This document shows positions 20,558-34,392 of a stretch of 64,000 nucleotides of DNA, one piece after another. The notes beneath the pieces were generated by a model. The model was given only the letters and a program-made list of their open reading frames with translations. It ran no database searches and was not told where the DNA came from. Each line of letters begins with the position of its first letter. Position 1 is the stretch's first letter. Source of the DNA: Lithospermum erythrorhizon (taxonomy: Eukaryota; Streptophyta; Magnoliopsida; Boraginales; Boraginaceae); contig JADFUC010002334.1 of assembly GCA_019722365.1 (NCBI GenBank), positions 885,312-949,311 on the forward strand, given 5' to 3'. Made by a program: the position numbers and the translations under genes.

Positions 20558-22190
20558 TATGCACAAGTTGAACGATTTATCAACCTCTAATTACTATACT
20601 CAAATCAAGCAAATCTGATTCCAGCCACTTATAGCAGAAAAAAGCTATTGTCGCAGCCCGCCAAAGCTCTCCAGCCAATAATGAAAACGAAACCAGAAAA
20701 ACTAGTCTTTTAAGTTTTAACCAATCAAGTAATACATAAGAAAGTCCGTTGAAATTCTTTCGATGAAGATAGTCAAGCTGGCGTTAGGAAACTTATTCAA
20801 ATGCGCTAGCAGGAGTAAATTTTTTGTTGCCAATACTTTTCTCTTTCACATAGCATTCACAATGAAGTTTGCTGGATCATATTTGCATCCTGGTCTTCAC
20901 CATACAAATAAAAGATAAACTTCAAATTCAGATATACCCAAAAACTATAATAGAGATGTATGGAGAATGCTGATAAAGAAAAACCAATCCATTTAATCAA
21001 ATCAAACAACATAACAATCCAATTTGCCATCATAACCCTCAGGAAAAAAGGATAATATAAATGAAGCAACATGGATTCTTTAATCTAAAACAATTATACT
21101 AATTCTACTATTCAATCCTATAACTATGGCTTTATAAAAAAATAAAAAATAGAACCAATCTTTTAAAAAGAAAACTTCTTTATAACCTAAAACATGACCA
21201 TTTTGCTCAAATTACTCAAAAAGAACATTTTTTTATGACCTAAAACATGAATATCTTGCTCAAATTACATGAAACTATATTCTACCACACATGAGAAAAT
21301 AAAATTAACCAAACATATACCAACAAAAAAAAAAAGAATTAAATTGACAAAATAACAACCTGGACTCCATCAAATTAATCCTTAAATATGCAAAAAAATA
21401 ATCAAGTTACCTTATTTATTATAACAACAAGCTTATCCTGAGCTAGGATTTTGACTTTGTGAAAAGGAAATCTGTTGCATACAAAAGTCAAAAATTAACT
21501 TCGAATATACATAAAGAATTTATATACAAGAATACATTATTACATTGTATATATATATAATAAAAACATACCATTCAAAATACAAGGAAATATTTCAACA
21601 TTAAACGAGGTTGTTTTTTTTTTGGGAATATCTATGCCTTTTTTGTTGATTTGTTTTGTTTTTTTGTGTGTGTTTATTTTCCTTATTTGTTTTTCTTTCT
21701 TTCTTTTTTAAAATTTATTTTGTTCAAGTGCCATGAGTAGACAAATTTAAATAATTAATATTAAAAATTTAACTCCGTATAAAGTATAATACAAATTCAT
21801 TTCGATTAAATATTTGTCAAAAATAAAGACAACTATGAAATACGGAGTATGTATTTTTAAATAAAAAGTTTATATACCCCTATTATTTTTTTTAATAAAG
21901 TAGCTTAATAATACTAATCATGTACAAGACATACATAAACGTCAATCTCAAAATAAAAAATGATGATTTTGAATTTATTTTAAATAAAAATTTAGGGAAT
22001 TGATGCACATGTTCTTAGTGCACATTTTCACGAAATAACTTGTCTTTTGCCGTCATAATATATGGTATACTATGTATATATTACACTCTTTAAGTTTTGA
22101 ATATAAGATATGGATATATATTATGGAAATTATTGATCGATACATAAAAATATAAGATGTTGATGTAGGTCGAATTCATGACTTGTACAC
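20558..22190. other. Promoter side of the membrane-protein gene and AT-rich intergenic DNA
   Basis: The first few hundred bases must hold the 5'UTR and promoter of the minus-strand gene. The rest is AT-rich with A- and T-runs. No gene, RNA gene or clear element is visible. Confidence 0.4.
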
Positions 22191-22193
22191 AAT

Positions 22194-22209
22194 ATATATA
22201 TATATATAG

Positions 22210-22248
<39 letters not shown>
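22194..22248. repeat. (TA)n microsatellite
   Basis: About 55 bp of nearly pure TA dinucleotide with a single TAGTTA interruption near 22209. Confidence 0.95.
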
Positions 22249-22251
<3 letters not shown>

Positions 22252-22259
22252 TTAATAAG

Positions 22260-23203
22260 TTTTGAATTTTGGGTGTTTAAGTTTTAAATAATTTTGACCA
22301 AATTTAAAAGAAAATCTAAATGTGCTCTTATATATAGAGATGGATAGTATGTGGTAATTATACTTTTAAATTTTGCAATTTTGAGTTTTAAATAATTTTG
22401 ACTATTAAAAATCCACAGAAAAATCTTTTTGGGTTTGATGGAGATATATAAATTACATACAACTGACTTAATACCTCAAGAAATAATTTTAAATTTTGAA
22501 CTAAATTTGTTTTATAGAATTTTGTATCTTATTTTTTTAAAGATATATCAACATATAGTATTCTCAATAAACTTTAGTTTTAACGTGATAGTTTTGATTA
22601 GTCAAAGTTGTATATGTCAATAAACAATACAAAATTTATTAATTTTAAATATTCTAAAGAGGAAATTGAACAATTTCTTAAGTATGAAGGCATCAAGTGT
22701 GTAGCATTTATATGTTATGAAAAAGAAAATGAAACAATTTTTTAGAGATGGAGATGGATATGGTATTCATAAATTTAAAATTTTGGTGTTTGAGTTTTAA
22801 ATAATTTTGAATATCAAAAAATAAAATCGAATAATCTTGAGAGACGACATTTGGTATGTAGTAATTGTCATTTATGAATTTTGTTAGTTGGGTTTTAAAT
22901 AATTTTGAATACTAAAAATCAATCTATACAACCTTTTTAGTTCAGATGGAGGTATTTAAATTACGCATGGATGACTTAATAATTTGTTGAGTTGATTTTT
23001 CAAAATTTTGAACTCAAATTTTTATAAAATTTTGTATTTTTTTGGACAAATATATCCATATATATTGTAACATACTTTATTTTGAACATGATAATTTTGA
23101 TTCAAATAAAAATTATATATGTCAATCAAGACTACATAATATGTTTATTTTGACTATTGAAAAGAGGAAATTGACCAATTTCTTAGGTATGTAGGTAGCA
23201 AGT
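22260..23203. repeat. Tandem repeat block, ~500-bp units (left part)
   Basis: Two long units carry, in the same order, GAGTTTTAAATAATTTTGAC, a TTTGATGGAG/CAGATGGAGG piece, AAATTTTGAACTMAAATTT, AACATAYAGTA-type sequence, TAATTTTGATTCAAAT, and GAGGAAATTGAMCAATTTCT-TARGTATG. Units end near 22700 and at 23203. The block continues at 34393 after the copia insertion. Confidence 0.75.
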
Positions 23204-26200
23204 TGATGGAAAATACTATTGATATATGAGTATAAATACAAATCCAGTGACCTGGATTCTGTAAGTGCTTACTACATTATTCAACAAATTCATATAATTA
23301 TAATATATGAACAGTAGGCACTTACAAAGGCAAATGGAGTAAATTCCACCAAAATTACACGCTCAAATTGGCGCCGTGAATTTGACTTCCCTTCATCTCC
23401 TTGTTGTAATATCAATCGTATCATATTTCTAGTTGGTCCACACCAGGAGAGGTTGAATCAAGAACCGATTTATGCAAGTAAACAAGGTTGAACAAAAAAC
23501 AAAAAACCCCAAAATTCTTGGGAGAATTTTGGGCCAAGGGGGGGGGCTACTTAGGGTTTTGATGAAAAGATTTTTCTAAATTATGTCATGAAAAACCCTA
23601 AAGCTATCATCAGAATAAACGCCCGTTAATGAAAATAAACCGAAAATGAGAAATTGTTGAGTTTTTCCGTAAAATTTGAAAACCAATAAATATTTTGTGT
23701 TCCTAAATGTATATGTTTGGAGGTTAGTTGTCGGGTTAAGTTAAAACGGGAAGAATCGAGCGAAGTTTAAGGTCTGGTTTTCATCGGTTGAGCTTTTTGG
23801 GGCCCAACTCAACTATCACCCACTTAAGAGGTCCATTTAAGCCCAACCCAAGCCAAAAAAATCGCTTTTCCCTTCCCTCGCCACCGTAGCAACGGCACCC
23901 CCTCCCCATTTTTTTGATTTTCATCTTCAAATTTCTCCTCACCACCAGCTTGAGTTTTTAAACTTTCTGAGAAGCCCTCGTCATTCTCGTCGCTTGAGGT
24001 AAAAAAAGGTGTAATATTTTCGAGTATTTTGAGAAATCCCACACTTTGACTTTTGTTGACTTTTGAGAATTTAAATTTTATTATTCCATTTGATTCTTGT
24101 ATATTAGTTGTTCTAGGATCGAAATATGATGTTTGTTAAATTTTGGGTGCTTTAGACGTGCTTTTTGACTTTTTAGGAATTTGGTTTGACTTTGGAATTT
24201 TGGATGAATTATTGTTTGGAATTATTGCTCAGGCCTAAATTGTAATACATGTAAATTGAGAATGATTGGATAATTGGGTAGAAACATTGGTTTTAGTGAC
24301 TAAAGTTCTATGACGCGGTTGATTTTCAAAAATGTGATAATTATAAAATCAGTATTAGTGTAAAATACGTTATTGGATTAATATTGAGTTGTTTTGAGAT
24401 ACGAATATAGATGATAGGTGTTGGGAATAAATAGGTCGGAATTGATCGTCTTGAATTTTGGTATGGAATCGAATTTAGAGATTTAGGATTGAGGTTTATG
24501 GCTAGAATTGGTTGAGAGAAGGGTAAAATGGGAATTTCCGAGGATAGCTGAGAATGTTAGGATTTCGAATAAGATATGGGATAGTTATTGAATTAAGTCT
24601 GGGAAGCGAGGGTTGACATTGAAATTCTTGTCATTTAAACGTAACGGAGAGACTTACGTGAAATCAGAGATTATAATTTTAAATGAGTAAAAAGAATAAA
24701 AATTTAAAAATTTGGATAAAACTTTTGGTTAAATGATTTTAGTAGTGATATTATTTTGGTAATGTGTCACTGTACTTGGGACGGGACTAGCTTGAGGATC
24801 GACGACGGCGTAGCGCTAAATGTATTGAATTTCAGTGGGGATTATCACCGTTGTTAATTTTACTTATGTTTGGGTGTTACGTATGGTAAATTGAGTGTGT
24901 TAATATATCTCAGATTGTGTACCATTGTGTGTATAGTGTGAATCAGAATCCTCTCGATTCAGGTAGGAGTTACCGTAGCTGGACAGGATATTGTGTTGGA
25001 ACTTACGGTGTTTTTTGTGAAATCTGGAGTATGTCTATGTTGTGTGTATTCTGGTATTCATGTTGAGAAATAATTGTGTGTTGGAAGTATCTGTGAGTAT
25101 ATCTCCCTCGTTGGCGTGTGCTCTTTGTACCTGGGTTGACTTACTGTGGAAGCGAGCATAGATACTGAGATCTAAGCGGTATGTTGTCAGGTGTGCCCTC
25201 GATATTATATGTGTTTTGAGATGTTTGAGATGTTGCCGGGAGCCGGTTGAGGCGAGCTCCCGCTGAAAAGTAGTAGTTATATATATATTGAGGGTGAGCT
25301 CGGAAAAGGCTGTGCAGTTACATATATTGACGGGCGAAATGAAAAAGGCGAGTTGTTATCTAATTTGGAGTTGTCGGGAGACGGAGGATGGCCTTTGCTA
25401 TGTAATAAGTGTGTTGTGATTTCACCGTTGTGTCTATTTACTTGTAAGTATAGTAATGTGTTGGAGAGTTATTGTTATTTTCGTGAAGTTGCGCGGCCTA
25501 AAGCTTTTGAATGTCACACGAGGCGGCCAAGAGCCGATGAGTATTCTGTTAGTATGTTCTGAGATAAATGGTGATTACTTTATTGTATTGAGATGCCTGA
25601 GATTGCCCATTTTATTGATAGAGACTAGAGGTATATATATATATATATAAGGATAGGTACAGTATGTATTTCAATGGCCCGTATGTTCATTCGACCTCGT
25701 GCTACCATCCGGCGATCCGCTTCACTAAGCCGCCGAGCCATTCCATCTCCCCTTCGGGGATTGATGTGTGTCCTCCTGAAGTTTACTCTTGTGTCATGAA
25801 AGTGCCGCGGATTCCCATTTAGGTGAGCGACGGGTGGCTAGGATCCTCGGCAGTCCCCTTGTTTTTCTATTTAGTTCTTGATGTAAACAGTTGTTTTTTA
25901 TTTTGGTTTGAAAATGTTGGAACTGTAAGGTACATTTTGTGTTTTGGGTTACTGTGATGTTATTTATGTTTGGTTTGGCTAGAATGCCACGATGGTTAAA
26001 ACTTAAATAAATGTTTTCAGTTTTCAAGCTATTTTTATTTCATCAAACTGTCAGGTTTTATGGGTTTTAAAACAGTGTTTTCGTGTCAACCATCGACAGC
26101 TTAATTTATATACAAAGCTGATGACCATTCTAACCCTGAGGGCGCATTTATCGAGGCGGTCGTTACACTCATTTAAACAGGGCTAAAGCAAACAAGTCCG

Positions 26201-26769
26201 ATAAGCTTACCCATTAAGTATTAGCTTGACTCCGTTAACTCTATTAGTTCGTTAAGACACTAATGACTTGCTTACAGTTGAACTATTTTAATTAGCTTAA
26301 TTAAATAGTAACGAGTGAATATCAATAATTTTCAGTTATTGATAAATACTAAATATTCGAACCAATTAAATAACTATTTAATTGATTCTATTTTGTTCAA
26401 TCGAGACTCTACATAAAAATAGAACTTGTAATTATGAAACAAGCATTTCTAATTATACAGCTTTCTTTAATTTCATACATGAAAATATAACTCAACCACT
26501 TGTGATGTGTGTGACCTTCTAGTCTTAGATAATAGTAAGTTGTGTAATAATAATACCTACCACCATTATTATTATAACGATTAATGAGTAAGATCTAGCA
26601 ATCGCTCATAACCCCTTAAATTATCATGAGAACCCACACTAGTAATATACAATTACTAAGTTGAACACTAAGTTCTGATAATCACATTTAACCCAACTGG
26701 TAAATGAATTGCTACATAATTGTCGCAACGGGCATAATAAATGGAATCAATTCTCATTGATTTCCAACA
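23204..26769 (-). repeat. Copia 3' LTR, interrupted
   Basis: Matches the right LTR in order: TGGAAAATACTAT, GTGCTTACTA, ATTCAACAAATTCATA, TTCCCTTCA, CCACCAGGAGAGG, GGGGGGCTACTTAGGGTTTT, then after the insertion CTCTATTAGTTCGTTAAGAC, CGATTAATGAGTAAGATCTA and CTCATTGATTT. Without the insert it is about 1.0 kb. Confidence 0.85.
23606..26167 (+). mobile_element. Solo LTR of a Ty3/gypsy chromovirus-type element nested in the copia LTR
   Basis: The copia LTR is interrupted after ACCCTAAAGCT and resumes at TCATTTAAACAGGGCTA; the intact LTR reads AAAGCTTATTTAAATAGGGC here. The insert ends GGCGGTCGTTACA, the same terminus as the second solo LTR (62051). It resembles the LTRs of the 36-46 kb chromovirus in the opposite orientation (GTTAGTTGTCGGGTTAAGTT versus GTTAGTTGTCGAATTAAGTT; also a GCCCAACTCAA block). 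No internal coding region is present, so it is a solo LTR left by LTR-LTR recombination. The left edge is uncertain by about 15 bp. Confidence 0.7.
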
Positions 26770-27599
26770 CCCCCACTTGCCCTTGGACGATTATCTTACA
26801 ATTACTTTATCATGCGATCTCTAGTCGTAGGCCAACCATAAGAAGTGTGTCATGAAATACCCACAACTTTCTTTACTCGAGTATGAACTGAATAAGCATT
26901 TGCGATGCCCCATAAACCAATCGGGCACTAACCGCGCTGAGAGGCCCAGATCTTCCTCAGATATCAAGTTGACCTTAATAAATTCCTCACAATATATCAA
27001 ACATCTATCGCTAAATCCTCACCTGCGGACCCAATGTTATAATCTCCGCTATGCACGCCGTCAAGGCCAAAGTACGAGCTTCTATAACACGTATAGTCAT
27101 ATATCGTAGGTCTAAGAATTGACGATCTAAAATTAAACAAATGTCATAGGACAATGACATAGTGATATCTTCTATGAATTCTGCTTTCGGGTCATACTGG
27201 CCTCTATTCACTGCACTCCAGCCCTGTATTAATCTGGGCCTCAAGAGTTAACGTGATCAATCTTGATCACTAATCAAAACACCATGTTAGTCATATGATG
27301 CTTGTCGCCCTAATCAACATTTGACCAAGGCCTTTTGGCTATCCTATGTTTCTAGGCTTGAAGAGGTGTAATTAACAGTTCATGTTACCTCTCTGTAAAA
27401 CGACAACTCAGAATTTAACTCTTTCACCATCGGTGATACACTACATGTATATTATATGTAATTTTAAACATATAGACATAACAAACAAATATATTAAAAT
27501 ATAAGAAGCAGTAATATTCAAATATTTGTTCACATAACACAATAGATACATAATGACTCCCACTTAACCTAACACCATTGCGACATCTGTCTAAAACCT

Positions 27600-30500
27600 A
27601 TGTTCGCTGCATGCTCATCATGCTTTGCCTGACTGAGTGGTTTAGCAGTGGCCGGCTGGGACACCTCGCTTCTACTTTACATACTTTGACATCACCTCTA
27701 TCAAGCATATCTCTAATCGTGGATACTTTCTCGAAAATGCGTGCTTGATTTGTGATGCGCTCGGGGTTCCTTAGGCTGAGCCACGCCTGGTGATTGTCAC
27801 AATGTAACCTAATCGTCCCTCAATGCTAGGTGTGTACCACACCTGCCCGGCTCACGAACTTCTTTATCCAACATGCTTCTTTAGCTGCTTCTCGTGACGC
27901 CGCGATGTACTCGCATTCTCGTGGTAGAATCGGCAACAAGACTGCTTGGAACCTCCAAGATACTACTTCCACCGTTGAGACAAAAATACATACCCGCATC
28001 GGGAACGATAGTCGCCTCGCCGCTTTGAAAAATCAAGCGCCGTGTACCTCGGCACGCTAACTTCATCTCCACCATATATCAAGAAAGCATCTTTAGTTCT
28101 TTCCCGTATACTTCAAGATTCACTTCACCGCAATCCAGCCGCTTTCACCGATTTTCGTGGTATCTACTGGAAAAGTTACACTTTAGCGCATAAGAACCAC
28201 ATCAAAGTCTAGTGCACAACATGGCATACATGATGGATCCTATAGCCGAAGCGTAAGGTATGTCTTCATTCTGTTCATCTCAAAGACTAAGAATTGGGAC
28301 ACATCAAGGCTCCGCCGAGTTGAACTCCATGTCTCATGGGGGAGATTACCCTCTTGAATTACTCATGTCAACCTTTGCAAAGACCTTATTCACATAAGTA
28401 TCCCTGACAAAGTCCAATCACCTCCCTGCCTCATCCTCGCGTGATCTTTATTCCAAGTATATCAGGTTTCGCCTAAGTCCTTCATTGAGAAATATTTGCA
28501 CAACCAATCCCACCCAGTTTAGTAACTCTACGTTGTTTCCATGATATATGTCATCGACATGTGACTATGAATGATACATAACTCCCACTTACCTTCTTGT
28601 ATTAATAAGATTCTTTTTCTTCGCTCTTTACGAAACCAAATTCTTCGATTTATTCATCAAAACGTAGATTCCAACTGGATGCCCGCTAAGACCATAAATG
28701 GACTTTGCAACTTGCATACCTTCTTAGGTCCTTAGCATACGAAGTGCCTGGAGGCTGTACTCATACACATCTTCCTCTAAATTTCCAGTCTTAAAGCGCC
28801 TTTACATCCATTTATTTCAAGCTTCGCGAATGCAAAGAATGGCTAAGATTATCCGGATGGATTTAAGCACAGCCAATCTACTCCAGTAAGTTTTTCATTG
28901 CTAGTCCACTCCTGAACTCTGTTTGAAACCTTCGTTACAAGTCTAGCTTTGAAAAACATCAACGCTTCCGTCTTTATCATGTTTCTTCTTAAATACCCAT
29001 TTACATTCAATGGGCGAGCCCCATTTGGTAAATTCAACGCGACCAAACTCGCTTTGGTACATAGAATCCATCTCATTGTATGGCTATTTGCCATTCGTCG
29101 CCGATCCTCATGGTCATGGCCTGCTTCTCTTTGTAAGAGTTCGGCTCTGCCACTTCACGATGAAAGCTTCACCATACCGGCTCGTCGGGCGATCCTCGCC
29201 GGATCTCCTGTTGGCCGTTCTTCCACGTCAGGATCAAGAACTCCGGTCTTCTAAAGTTAAGGTGTACCAATTTCGCCATGCAAGTAGGATGCCTCTCATT
29301 TACGGACGATATCACTTCATCACAGCTTCATCAAGATGGTGAACACCATTACTTCTAGTCCTTTCGACAAATATTCCTTTTCAAGGAATAATTCTCGCTC
29401 TAGCAACGAAGATTTTATTCTCCCTCGTCAGAAGAAGTAGTAACCAACTGCTTTCCTTTGGATATCCTATGAAATAGCATTTATCGATTTGGGCGAAGTT
29501 TATTCGTTAATATCTTAACGTAAGCCAAATTTCAAATCTTGAGAAAATCCAAACCTGAGAATCTTCCCCAAACCACAGCCTATGGGGAGTTTTATCTCGT
29601 CGACTTGCTGGACATCCGGCGCATGTGCCGCTAGCTTAATATCCCTGCAAAATTAAATCGCAGTTCAGATAGGTTTCCACAGATCGAACCATTAAGAAAG
29701 GTTCGATTTCTCTCCTTTCGGACACGCCATTATGCCGAAGCGCCTCGCCGGGAGCGGGCTGCTAAATAATACCACACTTAAGACGAAAGATTTAACCAGG
29801 ACTCAAATACTCTCCACCCTATCGCATCGAGAATCTTTTATGTTCTGTTCAATTGGTTTTAAAATTTCATTATGGAATTCCTTGAATTTCAAAAGGACTC
29901 CGTGTTTGTGTCTCATCGATACAAACCGTATCTATCTTAGTCAACGTAAGAAATGTAATGAAGTTATAAATCCTCCTCTTGCATGTGTTCTATCGACCCA
30001 CATACATCAGTGTATACCCCACAATCACTTCCTTCATTTAAGCCAATGGCATTTTGGTCATTTTGCCCAAAGGCAAGACTCACACTTCTATTTATGATTC
30101 AATCGAAACCTTCAAGTATTCCACCGGGAGGGAGTTTCTTGATCTGCCCTCTCGCACGTGACCTAGTCTCGCAATACCATAGGTATGTTTCGGCTCAAGC
30201 CTAGTTTGTCCTCAGCTTTTAAGTTTATGTTATATGACTCATTAATCATGTCTAAAACGATAGACCATTTTTTGGAAGCGGAGGCGGTACCAAATACTAC
30301 CTCATTCCTAGTGATCCTAAATTCATTCTGATCTATCGAGAATGAAAACCATCATTATTCGTAAAACGTAGATAGAAATAAATATTCCCGCAAATTGTGG
30401 TGTACATAGTAAACCCAGATAAGTTCAAAACAAGGTCCCTAGGTCAAATTTAAAACTAATGATCCCATCGCAATGGCCCAACCCTGCGCCATTTCCCAAT

Positions 30501-31260
30501 AATAATGCATCCATTTCAGCCTTCTACTTGACTTGAGTTCCCTCGTGATATTACTTACAAACACGAGAACCCACGCAACCGTCTAGCAGTTCTTAATGGA
30601 GCAGAATTAGAAGTTGTACAAACTTCAATAACATACACACCTTTAGACTCGTGTTTATTAACCATTTTTCTTATCTCTACTTTGAATTTCCTACAAATGC
30701 TTAGTAATCTCGAGCTTGTAACAGTGGCAGATGTCATCTGTATATTACCCCTTGCCCTTTATCTGCCTTGCCACTTTTACCGCTAGAGGCAACGCATAAA
30801 GAGAAGCGAAGACCTTGTTCATATCCAAAAAATCTATTTAAGCATCATGTTTATTTGTTTATGAATCTCATGGCTCGATCGACTCCAGAAACGGCTATAG
30901 CCTTGATGTACCTAGACATATTTATCAAAAAGATCCTGCAGATAAAGAACTCTAACTTGGGGCTTATCTACATCCCAAGGGAATTCACACCAGATCCACC
31001 ACCTCAAGTGTGCACCGAGCCGCTGTGAGCCTCAGCCTACAGCTCACCTAGAGCAACGAAAGTTTCTCAGATTTCATATTCTCTACTCCTCTGATCACCC
31101 CAAGAGCTTCCGTTAAATATGTCATGGCTACGGATATCACCAATGTAGCCCTAAACTTGCTCCATCCGAGGAAGGTTATGCCATACTTCAAGCTAGAGAG
31201 TCCCATTATGCAAATCATGCTTTGAGCGTGATACATCGCTGTTCCCTGTATGTCTTATAG
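27600..31260 (-). pseudogene. Degenerate copia gag-pol
   Basis: Fragments on the minus strand, in coding order: a CCHC-like piece and KGVYVIEVCTTSNSAP (protease/GAG-pre-integrase region, 30555-30770); integrase-like MRHKHGVLLKFKEF (near 29850-29950); RT pieces such as NLEEDVYM and KVCKLQ (near 28680-28790) and MKDLGE (near 28480); and RNase H pieces including GYVFL, VADSTT, EYIAASREAAKEACWIKKFV (frame-corrected by eye, about 27860-27960) and RDMLDRGDVKVCKVE (27670-27720). Stops and frameshifts occur every few dozen codons. It is not functional as shown. Confidence 0.75.
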
Positions 31261-33489
31261 GAATTCCTTTATACAAGTGAAGTATTCAACTCGCGCAATC
31301 CTGAAGCACAACCTCAACCAGACCATCGCCTCAAATTGCACCATCACACGCCAATGGAAGTTTAATTTAGCTCCTAAAGCGTAGTTCTAGTGCCAAAGAA
31401 TATTAATCTAAGAATAAGTAACAAAATAAATGCACTAAAGAACTATCATGCTAAAAACACTCTCTACAAAATTTTAAAGTAAATAATACTCAAATCCTCA
31501 ATTATTAGTATCAAGATCAGTCATACGGAATTCAACGTAACACCGCATACATTTTGAATCCAAAGATAATCTGTGTTGTCAACCGGCTATAAAAACTACA
31601 TAACTCTTAGGTTTACCAAGATCTCTCACAAGATGCTACCCAACATATATGTATCTTTGAAAACTGCTTAAGCATACCAATTAAACCAAGCAGTTACTTG
31701 ATCAATTATCCTAAAGCCCACAACGCGAATGAAATCACTTCAACATGATCCATTGTCATATCAAACGCAATAACATTGTAACACCCGCCATCAATGTGTG
31801 CCCAATTTGAAAATTGACGCACCAACTTGAAATTGACTTGATACTTTGCTTAAATTCACCGGTATGATTATTATTACTTCTTGCTTTCACTATCATGCAT
31901 ACTAGCACATAATCGCCAGTATGTAACATGAAAATAAAACAAGTAATGCACATTCAAGCAGAGGCACATGGACCCCCTAGAACCTATTACAAGCATTTAT
32001 CAAATACTAAATATAAGTCCTAATTGTATCTTGTACTCTCCGGATCCAACCGGTAGTCCACCAAGTACCACCACCGGTGAAATGATCTTTCTACCATCTT
32101 CACTGATACAATATTTATATACTAACCCATCTTTTGGGAAAATTTGCAAGCTTGTGGGTAAAATAATGTAAATAAATACAAGAAAATATGACTTTAAGGT
32201 CATTTACAACATTACTTGCTCATAATCAAAAAATAACAAATGGGTCATATCTATATTCCATCTCAATCACCATTACAAAAATATAGGCACTTTATTAAAT
32301 CATATAAATGAACTTAATAAATATTTTAAATGGCATTGAAAATACATGTTGTAAATTTATCAAATTAATTAATCCGACTACACATATTAAAATTAATTAA
32401 TATAAATCAATTATTTCATATTTAGAGGGTTTTACTAATAATTATTACTTAATAATTATTAATCCATATATGTAGAAAAATATTTATCACAAATATATCT
32501 TAAAATATATTAAGTAGTGAAATAGCATTTCATAATTATTATATCACTTTTAAATTAGAATTTAAAAAGATATAATATAAAGGAAATTAATTAATCATCA
32601 CTTAATTAATTACAATTAATTAGGTGATTAAAATGACAAATAATCCAATAAAAACCGAATATAATTGAATCCTACAATTTTAGGAAACCAAAATAAAGCG
32701 AACAGAATTTGAATTAGGATTAAAATAGGGCACACGTCGGCAATGGGCTTTCCGACGATCATTGACGACGGCCGATCACGATATTGCGCGAAAGCCGCTG
32801 TAGCCGTCAGCCCGTCAGTTATTTTGCACAAATATTCCCATCCGATACCCCGGACGCGCCTCAGAGTCGCCGGAAGTCGCCTTCATTTATGGTAATATTT
32901 CCGTTTAACTCGCTGTATTTAATTTGAATTGCTTGTAAAATCGTTTTGGAGGCTTTACAATTTTCTAAAATTTGCTAAAATTTGAAACATACAACTTCTG
33001 CTAAATTTTCTTGAACAAACCTCTATCATAATGCTCATTAAAATAAATTTCTATATTTTAATTTAAGAATTAAACAGTCCAAAAAATGTTTAAAATGTTT
33101 TATAGCACTTAGAAAACCAAAAAATTATGCACCCATTGAGATCTTCTATGTGTTATCTGGGTTCCAGAAAAAATTATTCTAATTTTGCCAAAATTTTACA
33201 TGCCCTAAAACATCAAGTTTTTATAAAAAACTGCTTTTGGAAACAAAACCACTAAACTATCTTTGAATTTATAAAACAAACCATGTGTTAACAAAATATG
33301 ATAATACATCACCATAAACTGTAACACAGTGTAAACCAATAACTCAAGAATATGGTGGATTTATTCCTCACTATATATTTATCAATTAAATGTATGAAAC
33401 AAGAATTATCAAATAAAAAATCGATAAAAACTAAACAAGATAAAATAAATAATGTAAAGCAACTTTAATCCGACTCATGATGTCACCCA
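31261..33489 (-). other. Copia 5' untranslated/gag region, unreadable
   Basis: This lies between the readable gag-pol remnants and the right LTR. It should contain the primer binding site and gag. The bases next to the LTR on the minus strand (TGGGTGACATCATG) do not match a standard primer binding site well, and no clear gag motif can be read. Confidence 0.4.
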
Positions 33490-34387
33490 TGGAAAATACT
33501 ATGGATATATATAAATACAACCATAATTCCAGGGATCTTAAAGTGCTTACTAAGGTCATTCAACAAATTCATAATATGGTGAAATTGCAGTACTTAAGCA
33601 ATGAGTAATTCACCGAAAATTTATACATCAAATTCAACGTGGAATGGGCTTCCCTTCAGCCCTTGTTGTAATCTCAATCAGATGAGGATTCTTAGTTGGG
33701 TCCGCCACCAGGAGAGGCCGGAATCAAGAACCGATGGCGCTTAGTAAACAAGGTCAACAAAACTGAAAACCCCAAAATTTTGGAGAATTTTGGCCAGCGT
33801 GGGGGGCTACTTAGGGTTTTGATGAAAGATTTTTCAAATTGGCGTCATGAAACCTTAAAGCTTATTTAAATAGGGCTAGGTTAAAACAAGCCCGATGTTT
33901 AATCTATTAAGGATATTGACTAACTCTATTAGTTCGTTAAGACAATTAATGACTAAGAATGAAGAACCATTTAATTAGCTTAATTAAATAGTAATGAACA
34001 ATATCAATCAATCTTCAAGCTTATTGATAATGATTAAATATTCTAAACTAAATTCCAAATAACTATTTAATTGATTCTACTAATTAATCGATATTCTACA
34101 TAAAATGAACTTGTGTCTGGTGGAAATACATTTCAATTATATGCTTTCTTTAATTTCTGATGGAATATAACTCAATCACTTGATTAATTAATTATTATTA
34201 TAACGATTAATGAGTAAGATCTAGCAATAGCTCATAACCCCTTAAATTATCATGAACCCACACTAGTAATGTAATAATTATTGTTAACACTGGGTTCGAT
34301 AATCATAAGATTTAATACTAACCGGTAAATGAATTGATACACAATTGTCGCAGAACGATAATAAATGAACTAATTCTCATTGATTTA
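33490..34387 (-). repeat. Copia 5' LTR
   Basis: An 898-bp LTR, uninterrupted counterpart of the left LTR, sharing the same ordered blocks. It differs by many short indels, for example GAGAGGCCGGAATCAAG here versus GAGAGGTTGAATCAAG on the left. Confidence 0.85.
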
Positions 34388-34392
34388 CAAGT

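Larger units (their letters stand above)
23204..34387 (-). mobile_element. Ty1/copia LTR retrotransposon with target duplication CAAGT, split by a nested solo LTR
   Basis: Flanked by CAAGT at 23199-23203 and 34388-34392. Removing the element rejoins GTAGCAAGTATGTAGTATTT, which matches the uninterrupted unit near 22692 (GCATCAAGTGTGTAGCATTT), so the insertion site is confirmed from within the window. The right LTR (5' by coding direction) is 33490-34387; the left LTR is 23204-26769, interrupted by a ~2.56-kb solo LTR. A polypurine-type tract (minus strand, AAGTGGGGGTG) lies just inside the left LTR at about 26770-26780. The order on the minus strand (gag, protease, integrase, RT, RNase H) is that of copia. 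The coding region is broken throughout. Confidence 0.85.

Noticed and set aside
23330..23400. Primer binding site suggested by TTGGCGCCGTGAATTTG
   Set aside because: It lies inside the copia LTR and the other LTR lacks it at the same place; chance resemblance.
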